From Peptococcaceae bacterium (lineage in GTDB: Bacteria > Bacillota > Peptococcia > Peptococcales > Peptococcaceae): 43,146 nucleotides of DNA. Of this stretch, positions 1 to 8,013 are shown piece by piece (the stretch's first letter is position 1; each line of letters opens with the position of its first letter). The position numbers and the translations under genes were made by a program. Where the stretch lies: assembly GCA_900759105.1 (NCBI GenBank), contig CAAETY010000082.1:1-43146 (forward strand). The letters are read 5' to 3'. The notes under the pieces were generated by a model. The model saw only the letters and a program-made list of their open reading frames with translations. It made no database searches and was not told the origin of the DNA.

Positions 1-155
1 CAATACGAAACGAATTCATAGCCATTGCAACTATATGTCGCCAAACGAATTCGAACAAGTGTATGAAAGAACGCACAATGAGGCTGAGCTTCTGGCAGGT
101 TAAAATGGGGGGGAATTTCTCATTTTAACTTGTACTAAATCTTGACATAGGACCA
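1..155 (+). mobile_element. IS3-family insertion sequence, right (3') end, partial
   Basis: The 3' end of an insertion sequence runs off the left edge. It holds the last codons of an OrfB-type transposase (stop at 101-103), then about 50 bp of non-coding sequence ending in the terminus CTTGACATAGGACCA. The same sequence, reverse-complemented, lies at 43053-43146; the two copies stop matching exactly after ...GGACCA, which defines the element edge at 155. A terminal CA and an OrfB C-terminus fit the IS3 family. The copies differ slightly: a G7-A2 run against G5-A3, and one GGC/GAC change in the last codons. Confidence 0.85.
2..103 (+). CDS. IS3-family transposase OrfB, C-terminal fragment
   Basis: This frame is open from the window edge to a TAA at 101-103. 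It encodes about 33 residues including RIHSHCNYMSPNEFEQ, which resembles the end of IS3/IS150-type OrfB integrases, where an SP-x-EFE motif commonly lies close to the C-terminus. The DDE catalytic core would lie to the left, outside the window. The 43104-43146 fragment is the same protein end from a second copy (LLTG instead of LLAG at the terminus). Confidence 0.75.
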   Translation, partial: NTKRIHSHCNYMSPNEFEQVYERTHNEAELLAG

Positions 156-623
156 AATATAGCTGCAAGGATAAATCACACCTTAAAACCAGCCTTAAAT
201 TTTATTGTTTGCTTAGCAGTTTTATGAGAGTAAAGTTACTAGTGAATTATGGAAAACGCATCAACTATAAAATTCCTTCACTCTAAATCCAATTTTTGCA
301 GAAGGGCACTACACAGTCCGTTTAGTTTTTTACGATTTGCTTGATTGCTTTAATTTCTCGTTTATTCTTCCTGTTGGTTAAATGATTTCTGCATATTATT
401 CTTACTACCTGCGATTTTTTGGTTTTTGGAGCAATTACCGGCAAAATATTCGGGCGCGAAATAAATCTCTATTATATTATAGTAAATAAACTAATCCCCT
501 CCTGTTCTATTTTAAACACATTTTGTTTGCCACTAATCTTTTTAATATTATAACGCTACGTCTATGGTGTAAAAAAATATGTCATAACTCGTCATTTTTC
601 AGGCATAACTGGCAGCCCAACGT
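156..623. other. intergenic stretch between the IS and the clpC terminator
   Basis: About 470 bp of AT-rich sequence without a gene I can support. On the minus strand an AGGAGGGG (plus CCCCTCCT, 495-502) looks like a ribosome site, but an in-frame stop follows at once and the roughly 42-codon open stretch after it has no ATG, GTG or TTG start. TATAAT-like words near 470-485 lack a partner -35. This could be a decayed gene or the flank of the IS insertion. Confidence 0.5.
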
Positions 624-667
624 AAAAAGCTCTCCCATCTGCCGTTTGGCAAATGGGAGAGTTTTTA
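624..667 (-). terminator. terminator of the ctsR-clpC operon
   Basis: A 9-bp stem, CTCTCCCAT (630-638) with ATGGGAGAG (653-661), is extended by an inner GCC/GGC. It is flanked by A5 on the left and T5 on the right, so it can end transcription on both strands. It lies about 20 bp past the clpC stop codon. Confidence 0.88.
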
Positions 668-687
668 GTTTACTATTTTACCATGTT

Positions 688-3159
688 TTACTTCGTGAAG
701 ATAAATTGGTTGTTATCATCGAGGTCCACTTTGATGGTGTCACCATCTTGGTATTGACCACTCAAGAGGGCGTCGGCGAGTGGGTCTTCGATTTTGTTTT
801 GGATGGCACGACGGAGTGGGCGTGCGCCGTATTCCGGATCATAACCGTCTTTTGCAAGTTCGCTCAAGGCAGCATCGCTAAATTCGAGGGAAAGGTCGCG
901 GTCTGCGAGGCGTTTGCGAAGGTCGTTGGTCATGATGCCCACAATTTGCTTGAGTTCGTCAGCAGTAAGTGGGTGGAAGACCACGATGTCATCGATACGG
1001 TTCAAGAATTCAGGTCGGAAGGCCTTTTTGAGGTTATCCATGACCTTGCTCTTCATGGTTTCGTAGTCTGCTTCTACCTTGTTGTCATCTTCTTCAACGC
1101 TGGTAAAACCGAGGTTTTTGCTGTTCATGATGGCTTGAGAGCCGAGGTTGGAGGTCATGATAATGACGGTGTTTTTGAAGTCTACGACACGGCCTTGACT
1201 ATCTGTCAAGCGACCATCATCCAATACTTGCAAGAGGATGTTGAATACATCCGGATGGGCTTTTTCGATTTCGTCCAAGAGGATAACGCTGTATGGTTTG
1301 CGGCGTACGGCTTCGGTGAGTTGCCCACCTTCATCGTAGCCAACATATCCCGGAGGCGCCCCAACAAGACGGCTTACGGCAAATTTTTCCATGTATTCGC
1401 TCATGTCGATACGTACCATGGCGTTTTCGTCATCAAAGAGGGCTTCTGCCAAGGCTTTGGCGAGCTCAGTTTTACCGACCCCGGTAGGCCCGAGGAAGAG
1501 GAAGCTACCGATTGGGCGTTTTGCGTCCTTGATGCCACTGTGGGCACGGCGTACTGCCTTGGATACGGCGGTTACTGCTTCTTCTTGGCCGATAACACGT
1601 TGATGGAGGATGTTTTCCATGTTAAGCAAGCGTTGGCTGTCTTCTTCTTTGAGCTTGGTAACAGGTACACCGGACCAGTTGCTGACGATGTCGGCAATGT
1701 CTTCGGCGGTTACAACTTGATGGGTAGTTTTGTTTTGTTTTTCCCAAGCATCACGTTCTTGGTCGAGTTGTTCTTTGAGGGTTTTCTTTTCGTCACGAAG
1801 CTTTGCTGCTTTTTCAAATTCTTGGGCTTGAATAGCGGCTTCCATTTCGTTTGCAAGGGTTTCAATTTTGTTTTCCAGATTTTGGATAGAATCCGGTGCC
1901 ATGTTGTGTCTTAAGCGTACACGGGAGCATGCTTCATCGATGAGGTCGATGGCTTTGTCAGGGAGCTGTCGGTCGTTGATGTATCGGTCGGAAAGCTTTA
2001 CTGCGCTTACGACTGCGTCATCTTCGATGGCAACCTTGTGATAAGCTTCGTATTTGTCTTTAATACCACGAAGGATTTCAATGGCGTCATCAACGTTTGG
2101 TTCGTCAACGGTGACCGGTTGGAAACGACGTTCCAATGCTGCGTCTTTTTCGATGTATTTGCGGTATTCATCAAGGGTGGTTGCACCGATGACTTGCAAG
2201 TCACCACGAGCGAGCTCCGGCTTCAGGATGTTGGCTGCATCGAGGGAGCCTTCGGCAGAGCCTGCGCCAACGATGGTGTGCATTTCATCGATAAAGAGGA
2301 TAACGTTTTTACGTTTCTTTACTTCGTCAATGATGTTTTTTACACGTTCTTCGAAATCACCGCGATATTTACTGCCGGCAACAAGGCCGCCCATGTCAAC
2401 GTTGAAGATTTCTTTGTCCTTCAAGAGTTCAGGAACGTCACCACTTACAATGCGTTGAGCCAAGCCTTCGGCGATGGCGGTTTTACCTACCCCAGGTTCA
2501 CCGATGAGGACAGGGTTGTTTTTGGTACGGCGAATGAGGATTTGGATGACACGTTCAATTTCTTGGCTACGGCCGATGACTGGGTCAATTTTGCCTTCTT
2601 TGGCCATTTGGTTGAGGTTACGACCGTATTCTTCGAGGGCATTGCCTTTGCCGTTTGCACCTTCTTGGCCGGGTGCATAGTCTTCACCCATGCCTTGTTG
2701 TGGCTTTTGTTGACCAAAGACGCCGCCACCGTAGTGGCCGTTGATTTCGCGAACGATGGCATCAAGGCCGATGCCTTGGTCTGCAAGCGCTTGGTATGCG
2801 ACACCGTCATTTGCTTGCATGATAGCGAGCAAGAGGTGTTCGGTAGCGATGCTGTTCATTTTGAGTCGAACGGCAAGGTTCCATGCCATTTCAAAGCAGT
2901 GCTTTACACGAGGGGTGTATTCCAAGCGGTTTGGATCGACGGTTTCTTTACCTTCGCCGACCATGCTTACAATGTCAGTTTTGGTTTTGTCGTAGTCTAC
3001 ACCAAGGGAACGGAGTACTGTGGATGCGATACCGTTGGCACGCATAATCCCAAGTAAGAGGTGCTCGGTCCCAATCATGCGGTGTTTCATATTAATGGCT
3101 TCTTCCTGTGCATAGGTCAGTGCCATTTGTGCATTTTCTGTAAAATTAAAGGTTGCCAT
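688..3159 (-). CDS. clpC: ATP-dependent Clp protease ATP-binding subunit ClpC
   Basis: AAA+ unfoldase (823 aa, normal ClpC length) that feeds substrates, including McsB-marked arginine-phosphorylated proteins, to ClpP in the cytoplasm. Visible domains in order: two Clp_N repeats (about 5-140), first AAA+ module with Walker A GEPGVGKT (about 220) and Walker B ILFIDE, a UVR-type coiled segment (about 425-460) where McsA/MecA-type adaptors act, second AAA+ with GPTGVGKT (about 553), and the C-terminal D2-small domain. The start is set by AAGGAGTG upstream of ATG. It is the last gene of the ctsR operon, 47 bp after mcsB and followed by a strong terminator. The middle region and domain order distinguish ClpC from ClpB and ClpA. 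Confidence 0.97.
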   Translation of the reverse strand: MATFNFTENAQMALTYAQEEAINMKHRMIGTEHLLLGIMRANGIASTVLRSLGVDYDKTKTDIVSMVGEGKETVDPNRLEYTPRVKHCFEMAWNLAVRLKMNSIATEHLLLAIMQANDGVAYQALADQGIGLDAIVREINGHYGGGVFGQQKPQQGMGEDYAPGQEGANGKGNALEEYGRNLNQMAKEGKIDPVIGRSQEIERVIQILIRRTKNNPVLIGEPGVGKTAIAEGLAQRIVSGDVPELLKDKEIFNVDMGGLVAGSKYRGDFEERVKNIIDEVKKRKNVILFIDEMHTIVGAGSAEGSLDAANILKPELARGDLQVIGATTLDEYRKYIEKDAALERRFQPVTVDEPNVDDAIEILRGIKDKYEAYHKVAIEDDAVVSAVKLSDRYINDRQLPDKAIDLIDEACSRVRLRHNMAPDSIQNLENKIETLANEMEAAIQAQEFEKAAKLRDEKKTLKEQLDQERDAWEKQNKTTHQVVTAEDIADIVSNWSGVPVTKLKEEDSQRLLNMENILHQRVIGQEEAVTAVSKAVRRAHSGIKDAKRPIGSFLFLGPTGVGKTELAKALAEALFDDENAMVRIDMSEYMEKFAVSRLVGAPPGYVGYDEGGQLTEAVRRKPYSVILLDEIEKAHPDVFNILLQVLDDGRLTDSQGRVVDFKNTVIIMTSNLGSQAIMNSKNLGFTSVEEDDNKVEADYETMKSKVMDNLKKAFRPEFLNRIDDIVVFHPLTADELKQIVGIMTNDLRKRLADRDLSLEFSDAALSELAKDGYDPEYGARPLRRAIQNKIEDPLADALLSGQYQDGDTIKVDLDDNNQFIFTK

Positions 3160-3206
3160 ATAGGTTCACTCCTTTAGAATTGTTGTTTTTATTGGTTATT
3201 CTGCTT

Positions 3207-4250
3207 TTAGCCCGGCAGAATTTCTTTGCGGATGAGTTCCGCACGGGCACGGTCGCGTTCGGCGTCAGTCAATGCTTTGCCGTTTGCGAATTGAACATAG
3301 CCCGGATGAGCCATGATGAGTAGCTTATCTACTTGGTCAAGGGTCCATCCGCTTAGCATGCCTAGGCTTGCACCGAGTCGAATGAGGCTCAAAAGCTGAT
3401 AGGCTTCTTTGCTACTTATACGGCGGGCATAGGTAAGTGTGCCTAGTGCTCGATAGCATTGGTCTGTGAAGGCTTCGCCTTGTTCGCGGTAGCCTTCGCG
3501 GAGCTTGCGTTCCATGTCGATGACTTGCTTGGTGGTGGCTGAAAGCCCGGCTAGGATGTCTTCTTCGCTGCGACCAAGGGTTACTTGATTCGAAAGCTGG
3601 TAGAGGTCACCGGTTGCTTCGGTGCCTTCGCCAAAGAATCCACGCACGGTCATGCCGGCTTTGGTTACTTGCTGCAAGAGCCCGGTTTGGCGACTTGCCG
3701 TCATTGCCGGCAGGTGCAGCATGACTGATGCGCGCAAGCCTGTGCCGATATTGGTTGGACAGCTTGTGAGGTAGCCCAGTCTGTCGGTAAAAGCGTAGTC
3801 GCCGTATTTGCCGATTTGGTCATCGAGCAGGGTAGCGGATTGCCAAGCATCGCCTAAGTCAAAGCCACGGCGGAAGGTTTGCATGCGCAGATGGTCTTCT
3901 TCGTTTACCATGATGGCTTGTGTGAGGTCGTTGTTTAACACCAAGGCACGCAATCGTTCATCGTTTGCGGCATGCGCCGGACTGATGAGGTGCTTTGCCA
4001 AGAGGGCTTCCTTATCGAGGGAATCCGCATCGTCTAGGCGATAAAACTGATAGTCCGGATGTTCAGCGGCAAAGTCAGACAGGTGTTTCCACACCTGCAT
4101 GGCTTCTTCGCGATCCTGTTTATTTGGAAAACGTTGTGCGGCAAAGTTGCGGGCTAAGCGAATACGGCTACTGACAACAACATCGGTGTCATTGCCGGCG
4201 CCGTGCGCCCATGCGGTTGGTGTAACCACTAATTGTTCATGCATATTCAC
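3207..4250 (-). CDS. mcsB: protein-arginine kinase McsB
   Basis: Phosphagen-kinase-fold enzyme (347 aa) that phosphorylates arginine side chains, marking damaged proteins for ClpCP and inactivating CtsR. Visible signatures: SSRIRLARN near 27-35 (nucleotide-binding arginines), NEEDHLR near 116-122, and the loop SCPTNIGTGLRASVM with the conserved Cys at about 164. The C-terminal ERDRARAELIR is typical of the phospho-arginine-binding end of McsB. I prefer the GTG start, because AAAGGAGG, which overlaps the mcsA stop, is 8 nt from it but 14 nt from the later ATG. It is translationally close-coupled to mcsA and needs McsA as activator. Confidence 0.96.
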   Translation of the reverse strand: MNMHEQLVVTPTAWAHGAGNDTDVVVSSRIRLARNFAAQRFPNKQDREEAMQVWKHLSDFAAEHPDYQFYRLDDADSLDKEALLAKHLISPAHAANDERLRALVLNNDLTQAIMVNEEDHLRMQTFRRGFDLGDAWQSATLLDDQIGKYGDYAFTDRLGYLTSCPTNIGTGLRASVMLHLPAMTASRQTGLLQQVTKAGMTVRGFFGEGTEATGDLYQLSNQVTLGRSEEDILAGLSATTKQVIDMERKLREGYREQGEAFTDQCYRALGTLTYARRISSKEAYQLLSLIRLGASLGMLSGWTLDQVDKLLIMAHPGYVQFANGKALTDAERDRARAELIRKEILPG

Positions 4251-4253
4251 CGT

Positions 4254-4829
4254 TTATTCCTCCTTTGCTTTCAACGCTTTGATTTCATCACGCAAGCGTG
4301 CTGCTTCTTCGAAGTTTTCGCTGTCGATGGCTTCACGCATGGATTGTTGCAGTTTTTCAAGCTCGGTTTGTGGAGCCTTTTCTGCTTGTGGTGCAGGCGG
4401 TGGGGTGGTTGGTTTCACCTCAGGCGCTGTGGTATATGGTTTCTTGCCAATGTGTTCGGATTGACCATGCAGGCGGCGAAGCATTGGAGGCAACACGTCT
4501 GCAAAATGGTTGTAACATTCACTGCAACCGAGAAGGCCGTTCTTTTGGAAGTCTTCCCAGGTCATGCCGCAATGTGGGCAAGCACCAACTTGATTGAGTT
4601 GCTTGGTTGGAGCGGTAGTGCCCATAGATTGAAAGAATGGTTTAAACCAGTTGCTCAAGCTATGGTCAGAGAAAAAATCATTATCAAAGAATGGGTCAAA
4701 GTCGTTCACCCAGCCTTTGCCTTCTTTGGCGGCACACTCACTGCAAAGATGTTCGCTGTGGCTCACGCCGTTTACGATGGCTTGTCTATGCACAGTGGCC
4801 TCACGTTGTTTGCATTTTTCACATAACAT
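4254..4829 (-). CDS. mcsA: McsB activator McsA, zinc-finger/UVR protein
   Basis: Activator of McsB and modulator of CtsR (191 aa). Zinc-binding CxxC pairs are visible at the N-terminus (C3/C6, LCSEC near 29-32) and again in the middle (ACPHCG and GCSEC). A proline-rich linker (about 135-152) follows, then a C-terminal UVR motif (LEKLQQSMREAI...FEEAARLRDEIK). This four-CxxC plus UVR plan is the McsA family hallmark. The gene lies between ctsR and mcsB, with 20 nt to ctsR and a 3-nt gap to mcsB. Confidence 0.95.
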   Translation of the reverse strand: MLCEKCKQREATVHRQAIVNGVSHSEHLCSECAAKEGKGWVNDFDPFFDNDFFSDHSLSNWFKPFFQSMGTTAPTKQLNQVGACPHCGMTWEDFQKNGLLGCSECYNHFADVLPPMLRRLHGQSEHIGKKPYTTAPEVKPTTPPPAPQAEKAPQTELEKLQQSMREAIDSENFEEAARLRDEIKALKAKEE

Positions 4830-4849
4830 CTTAACATTACTCCTTTATT

Positions 4850-5401
4850 TTATACGTTTTGTTCTTGAGGATGTGCCTTTTCGGAGGTCGCGTCCTTTTC
4901 GGAACGTTCTTGTTTGTTGGTTTTGTTGGTATCGGCGTGCTTGCCGATGCTCATGTGTGCCAGCAGATGCATCATCAAGCGGGCACGTAATTCACTGGTG
5001 GTCATCGGTTGCGGCAACTGCAAGACCCGATCTTTCATAATGGATTGAAGCAAGGTGCCGACATCCGGTGGAATCACTTTTTCTTCCACCAAATAACCGA
5101 GTATGCCTTCTGCATCCTTTTCGGTCAAGCTTTGTCTGGAAGCATCCATCAAAGGGCGGAAGTCATGGGCACTATTAATTGGAATGGATTTGATGCGGAC
5201 ATAACCACCGCCGCCGCGTCTGGTTTCTACAATGTAGCCATTGGTTGGTGTAAAGCGTGTTCGCAAGACATAATTGATTTGGCTTGGAACACAACAAAAC
5301 TTTTCTGACAATACACTACGCTGAACAACGAGCACGCCTTCATCGGCTTGGTCGAGAAGCGATTTGAGATATCGCTCAATGTCTTGTGTAAGATTGCCCA
5401 T
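4850..5401 (-). CDS. ctsR: heat-shock repressor CtsR
   Basis: Winged-helix repressor of class III heat-shock genes (183 aa from the ATG chosen here). MGNLTQDIERYLKSLL opens the protein, followed by the DNA-binding segment with QINYVLRTRFTPTNGYIVE and the glycine-rich wing RRGGGGYVRI, as in CtsR. The dimer/McsB-interaction domain follows. GAGGTG six bases before ATG at 5401 decides the start; a GTG three codons earlier lacks a ribosome site. It ends in a charged, low-complexity tail of about 28 residues (KTNKQERSEKD...) that makes it longer than the usual 150-155 aa. It should repress its own operon through the operator at 5421-5437. Confidence 0.95.
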   Translation of the reverse strand: MGNLTQDIERYLKSLLDQADEGVLVVQRSVLSEKFCCVPSQINYVLRTRFTPTNGYIVETRRGGGGYVRIKSIPINSAHDFRPLMDASRQSLTEKDAEGILGYLVEEKVIPPDVGTLLQSIMKDRVLQLPQPMTTSELRARLMMHLLAHMSIGKHADTNKTNKQERSEKDATSEKAHPQEQNV

Positions 5402-5420
5402 CGTTCTCACCTCTCTTTCG

Positions 5421-5437
5421 TTTGACCTTTATTGACC
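5421..5437 (-). promoter_or_regulatory. CtsR operator of the ctsR operon
   Basis: On the minus strand this reads GGTCAATAAAGGTCAAA: two heptamers, GGTCAAT and GGTCAAA, around AAA. The known CtsR consensus is RGTCAAA-NAN-RGTCAAA; there is one mismatch. It lies just downstream of the -10 TATAAT, where CtsR would block transcription start, and just upstream of the ctsR ribosome site. Confidence 0.85.
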
Positions 5438-5448
5438 TTACAATGATT

Positions 5449-5477
5449 ATTATACGCACGGTGAAAGATAAGTAAAG
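5449..5477 (-). promoter_or_regulatory. ctsR operon promoter
   Basis: A perfect -10 TATAAT lies at 5454-5449 on the minus strand. With 17-bp spacing the -35 would be a weak CTTTAC (5477-5472); a better TTGACC (5482-5477) is 22 bp away. The -10 is followed by the CtsR operator. Confidence 0.6.
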
Positions 5478-5607
5478 GTCAAACTAACGTCAAAATAAAC
5501 CGCTAATCAGCAATATTTCGGTTTATTTAATTTTAATTAACTTTAATCGCATGGAATCAACTTTTTAACCTTTTCTGACCTTTGACCTTTTGCTTTATGC
5601 TTTGACC
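5477..5607. promoter_or_regulatory. further CtsR-like half-sites and putative uvrC promoter
   Basis: More GGTCAAA-type heptamers fill the ctsR-uvrC gap. On the plus strand there is GGTCAAA (5477-5483) plus CGTCAAA (5488-5494). Inverted copies are TTTGACC at 5581-5587 and 5601-5607, exactly 20 bp apart, with weaker relatives ending at 5570 and 5580. TTGACC (5602-5607) could be the -35 of uvrC with TATGAT at 5627-5632 (19-bp spacer). None of the extra pairs has the canonical 3-bp spacer. Confidence 0.5.
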
Positions 5608-5664
5608 TTTTCGCCCTCCTGTAAGATATGATATGATAACTGTATTGTCGAAAGGGGTGCGCCA

Positions 5665-7533
5665 ATGAACGAAATCATTCAACACAAACTCGCCACACTT
5701 CCTACCAATCCGGGTGTGTATCTGATGAAAGACAAGGACGGCAACGTCATCTACGTTGGCAAGGCCATCAATCTCAAAAACCGTGTGCGTTCTTATTTTC
5801 GCACCCAGCCCAAGGAAGCGGTCAAAACCCGTGCGCTTGTGCGCCACATTGAAGACTTAGAGTATATCATTGTCGATAATGAAACCGAAGCTTTGGTGCT
5901 TGAATGCAATCTCATTAAAAAATACCGTCCCAAGTACAATATCAGCTTGAAAGACGGCAAAACCTATCCTTATGTGCGCATTACCAACGAAGAGTATCCG
6001 CGCATTTTTATCACTCGTCAGGTGGTTCGTGACGGTTCACGCTATTTCGGGCCCTATACCAACGTAACTGAGCTACGCGATACACTGGAGCTGATGCACA
6101 AGATTTATCCTTACAGGGACTGTAGCAACATACAATTCAACAAGCACGCTTCTTGTCTGAACGAGCATTTGGGACTATGCAAGGGGCCTTGTGTAGCGCA
6201 TATTTCCCATGATGACTATCTGGCGCTCATTAATGGGGTGGCGGATTTCTTTAGCGGTCATTCCGATGTGCTCCGCAAGCAGCTCGAGGAGGAGATGCTC
6301 GCCGCTTCTGAAGCCCTCGAATTTGAAACTGCTGCTGCCAAGCGTGACCAAATCCGTGCCATTGATACGATTAACAATCGCCAAAAGGCTACATCCAATC
6401 GCAGCGACAATCATAACCTTGTTGCCATGGCACGCAATGACCTTGGCGCGATGGTGCAGATTTTCTTTGTACGCAACGGCAAAATCATTGGTCGCGAATC
6501 CTATCCACTTCACGCAAGCAAGGATGACAATGATGATGAAATTTTTGCAAGTTTTATTAAGCAGTTCTATCTTGAGCAGGAAACCGTACCGCGTACCATC
6601 TATATCGATCGCAATTTTGAGGATGCGGCCTTGCTTGAAAAGCTGTTGAGTGAAAAGCACGGCTTTAAGGTTCATTTCCACAAACCACAAGCCGGCAAAA
6701 TCCATGCGCTCATGGACATGGTTCGCCGCAATGCCGAGGAAGCCCTTGCCAAGCGAATGGTGAGCGGCGAGGTGGCGCGTGCACGCACAGAAGGGGCGCT
6801 TTTGGATTTGCAGCAATATTTGGGCCTAGAATGCCTTCCAAACAGAATCGAATGCTATGATATCTCCAACATCCAAGGAACGGATTCTGTGGCTTCTATG
6901 GTTGTTTTTGTTGCCGGCAAGCCAATGAAGAGCCAATATCGCCATTTCAAAATCAAAACCGTGGAAGGGCCGAACGACTTTGCCAGTATGCATGAGGTTA
7001 TCACCCGCCGTTTTCGTCATGCCAGTGAAGAAATTGCCGGTGGTATTCGCATGGGGAAATTTGCTTGGCTTCCCGATCTTGTGATTATTGACGGCGGTAA
7101 GGGGCAGCTTGGTTATGCGCGCCGTGCCATGCGTGAAACCGGCTATGATTATATCCCCACCTTTGGCTTGGCAAAAGAAGATGAGCTTCTTTTTGAAGAA
7201 GGCAGAGATGAACCTGTTGTTCTACCACGACAATCTAATGCGCTTTATCTTGTACAACGCGTTCGTGACGAATCCCACCGTTTCGCCATTACCTACCACC
7301 GTTCTCTACGTGGCAAACGTCAATTGGCGTCAATTCTTGATGATATCCCGGGTGTGGGCAAAAAACGTAAGGAGAATCTCTTGACCCACTTCGGTTCATT
7401 TAGTAAAATTCAAAGTGCAGGGGTTCATGAGCTGGCCGAAGTACCCGGTATCAGTCAGGACCTTGCTGATACCATTTACACTTATCTAAAGACGCATCAG
7501 GATTTGCAGGCGCGTCTAAAACATAAACAATAA
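5665..7533 (+). CDS. uvrC: UvrABC system protein C, excinuclease subunit
   Basis: Nucleotide-excision-repair endonuclease that makes both incisions around a lesion bound by UvrB. At 622 aa it is full length. Visible modules: GIY-YIG nuclease (PGVYLMKDKDGNVIYVGKA, about 15-40), a cysteine-containing segment, a UVR motif that binds UvrB (about 203-238), the RNase H-like 3'-5' nuclease with ECYDISNIQGTDSVASMV and LVIIDGGKGQL, and C-terminal helix-hairpin-helix repeats (DIPGVGKKRKENLL). The start follows AAAGGGG by 8 nt. It is divergent from the ctsR operon and is followed after 21 nt by the small membrane protein gene. Confidence 0.97.
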   Translation: MNEIIQHKLATLPTNPGVYLMKDKDGNVIYVGKAINLKNRVRSYFRTQPKEAVKTRALVRHIEDLEYIIVDNETEALVLECNLIKKYRPKYNISLKDGKTYPYVRITNEEYPRIFITRQVVRDGSRYFGPYTNVTELRDTLELMHKIYPYRDCSNIQFNKHASCLNEHLGLCKGPCVAHISHDDYLALINGVADFFSGHSDVLRKQLEEEMLAASEALEFETAAAKRDQIRAIDTINNRQKATSNRSDNHNLVAMARNDLGAMVQIFFVRNGKIIGRESYPLHASKDDNDDEIFASFIKQFYLEQETVPRTIYIDRNFEDAALLEKLLSEKHGFKVHFHKPQAGKIHALMDMVRRNAEEALAKRMVSGEVARARTEGALLDLQQYLGLECLPNRIECYDISNIQGTDSVASMVVFVAGKPMKSQYRHFKIKTVEGPNDFASMHEVITRRFRHASEEIAGGIRMGKFAWLPDLVIIDGGKGQLGYARRAMRETGYDYIPTFGLAKEDELLFEEGRDEPVVLPRQSNALYLVQRVRDESHRFAITYHRSLRGKRQLASILDDIPGVGKKRKENLLTHFGSFSKIQSAGVHELAEVPGISQDLADTIYTYLKTHQDLQARLKHKQ

Positions 7534-7554
7534 TCTCTAGAAAGGAGTTTATCT

Positions 7555-7896
7555 ATGAAATCTATTTTCGTTCATTTGTTATCCTATTCCTTGGCACTTT
7601 ATTTGACCGCACAGCTCGTACAAGGCTTGTACTTCGACACAATTGGTGCTGTTATTCTCGGTGCTGTGGTTCTTTCTATTGTTGACGCCATTGTAAAACC
7701 GGTGCTTATGGTGCTCACCTTGCCACTCAATCTCATAACCATCGGGCTCTTTACCTTCGTCATTAACGGGGCAATGCTCAAGATTTCTGCCCTTATCGTT
7801 CCCGGGATGGCTGTTGGCGGCTTCTGGGTTACCACCTTCGCAGCATTGGTACTCACCGTGATTTCCACCGTTATCAACTGGCTCATCTATGACTGA
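7555..7896 (+). CDS. phage-holin-4_2/YvlD-type small membrane protein
   Basis: 113 aa with four hydrophobic segments (about 5-22, 28-50, 55-75, 85-110) separated by short polar turns. The pattern ...GLYFDTIGAVILGAVVLSIVDAIVKPVLMVLTLPLNLITIGLF is that of the DUF360/phage holin family 4 (YvlD) group, whose function is unknown despite the name. AAAGGAG lies 8 nt before ATG. It is probably co-transcribed with uvrC and ended by the terminator at 7909-7934. Confidence 0.85.
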   Translation: MKSIFVHLLSYSLALYLTAQLVQGLYFDTIGAVILGAVVLSIVDAIVKPVLMVLTLPLNLITIGLFTFVINGAMLKISALIVPGMAVGGFWVTTFAALVLTVISTVINWLIYD

Positions 7897-7908
7897 TTAC
7901 AATTATAC

Positions 7909-7934
7909 AAGCAGGCCTTTGGGTCTGCTTTTTT
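7909..7934 (+). terminator. terminator after uvrC operon
   Basis: AAGCAGGCC (7909-7917) pairs with GGTCTGCTT (7922-7930, one wobble) and is followed by a T6 run on the plus strand. Confidence 0.85.
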
Positions 7935-7955
7935 GTATGTCACAATTTGCACGCA

Positions 7956-7989
7956 AAAAGCCCTTACCGAGCTTTCGGTAAGGGCTTTT
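7956..7989. terminator. bidirectional terminator between convergent genes
   Basis: A perfect 15-bp stem (7956-7970 with 7975-7989, loop GCTT) has A4 and T4 ends. It mainly serves the minus-strand gene that stops at 8014. Confidence 0.9.
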
Positions 7990-8013
7990 GTACATTCGCA
8001 ATGCTCAAACTAT

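Noticed and set aside
156..623. Small minus-strand gene behind an AGGAGGGG ribosome-like site
   Set aside because: A stop codon follows at once and the open stretch after it has no usable start codon.
523..1914. Long plus-strand open frame (463 codons) opposite clpC, and a second at 2038-3057
   Set aside because: Both lie antisense to the highly conserved ClpC, have low-complexity F/V-rich translations and no convincing ribosome site; they are codon-bias shadows.
5477..5494. Second canonical CtsR operator on the plus strand
   Set aside because: The two heptamers are separated by 4 bp instead of the NAN 3-bp spacer, so it is kept only as part of the half-site array.
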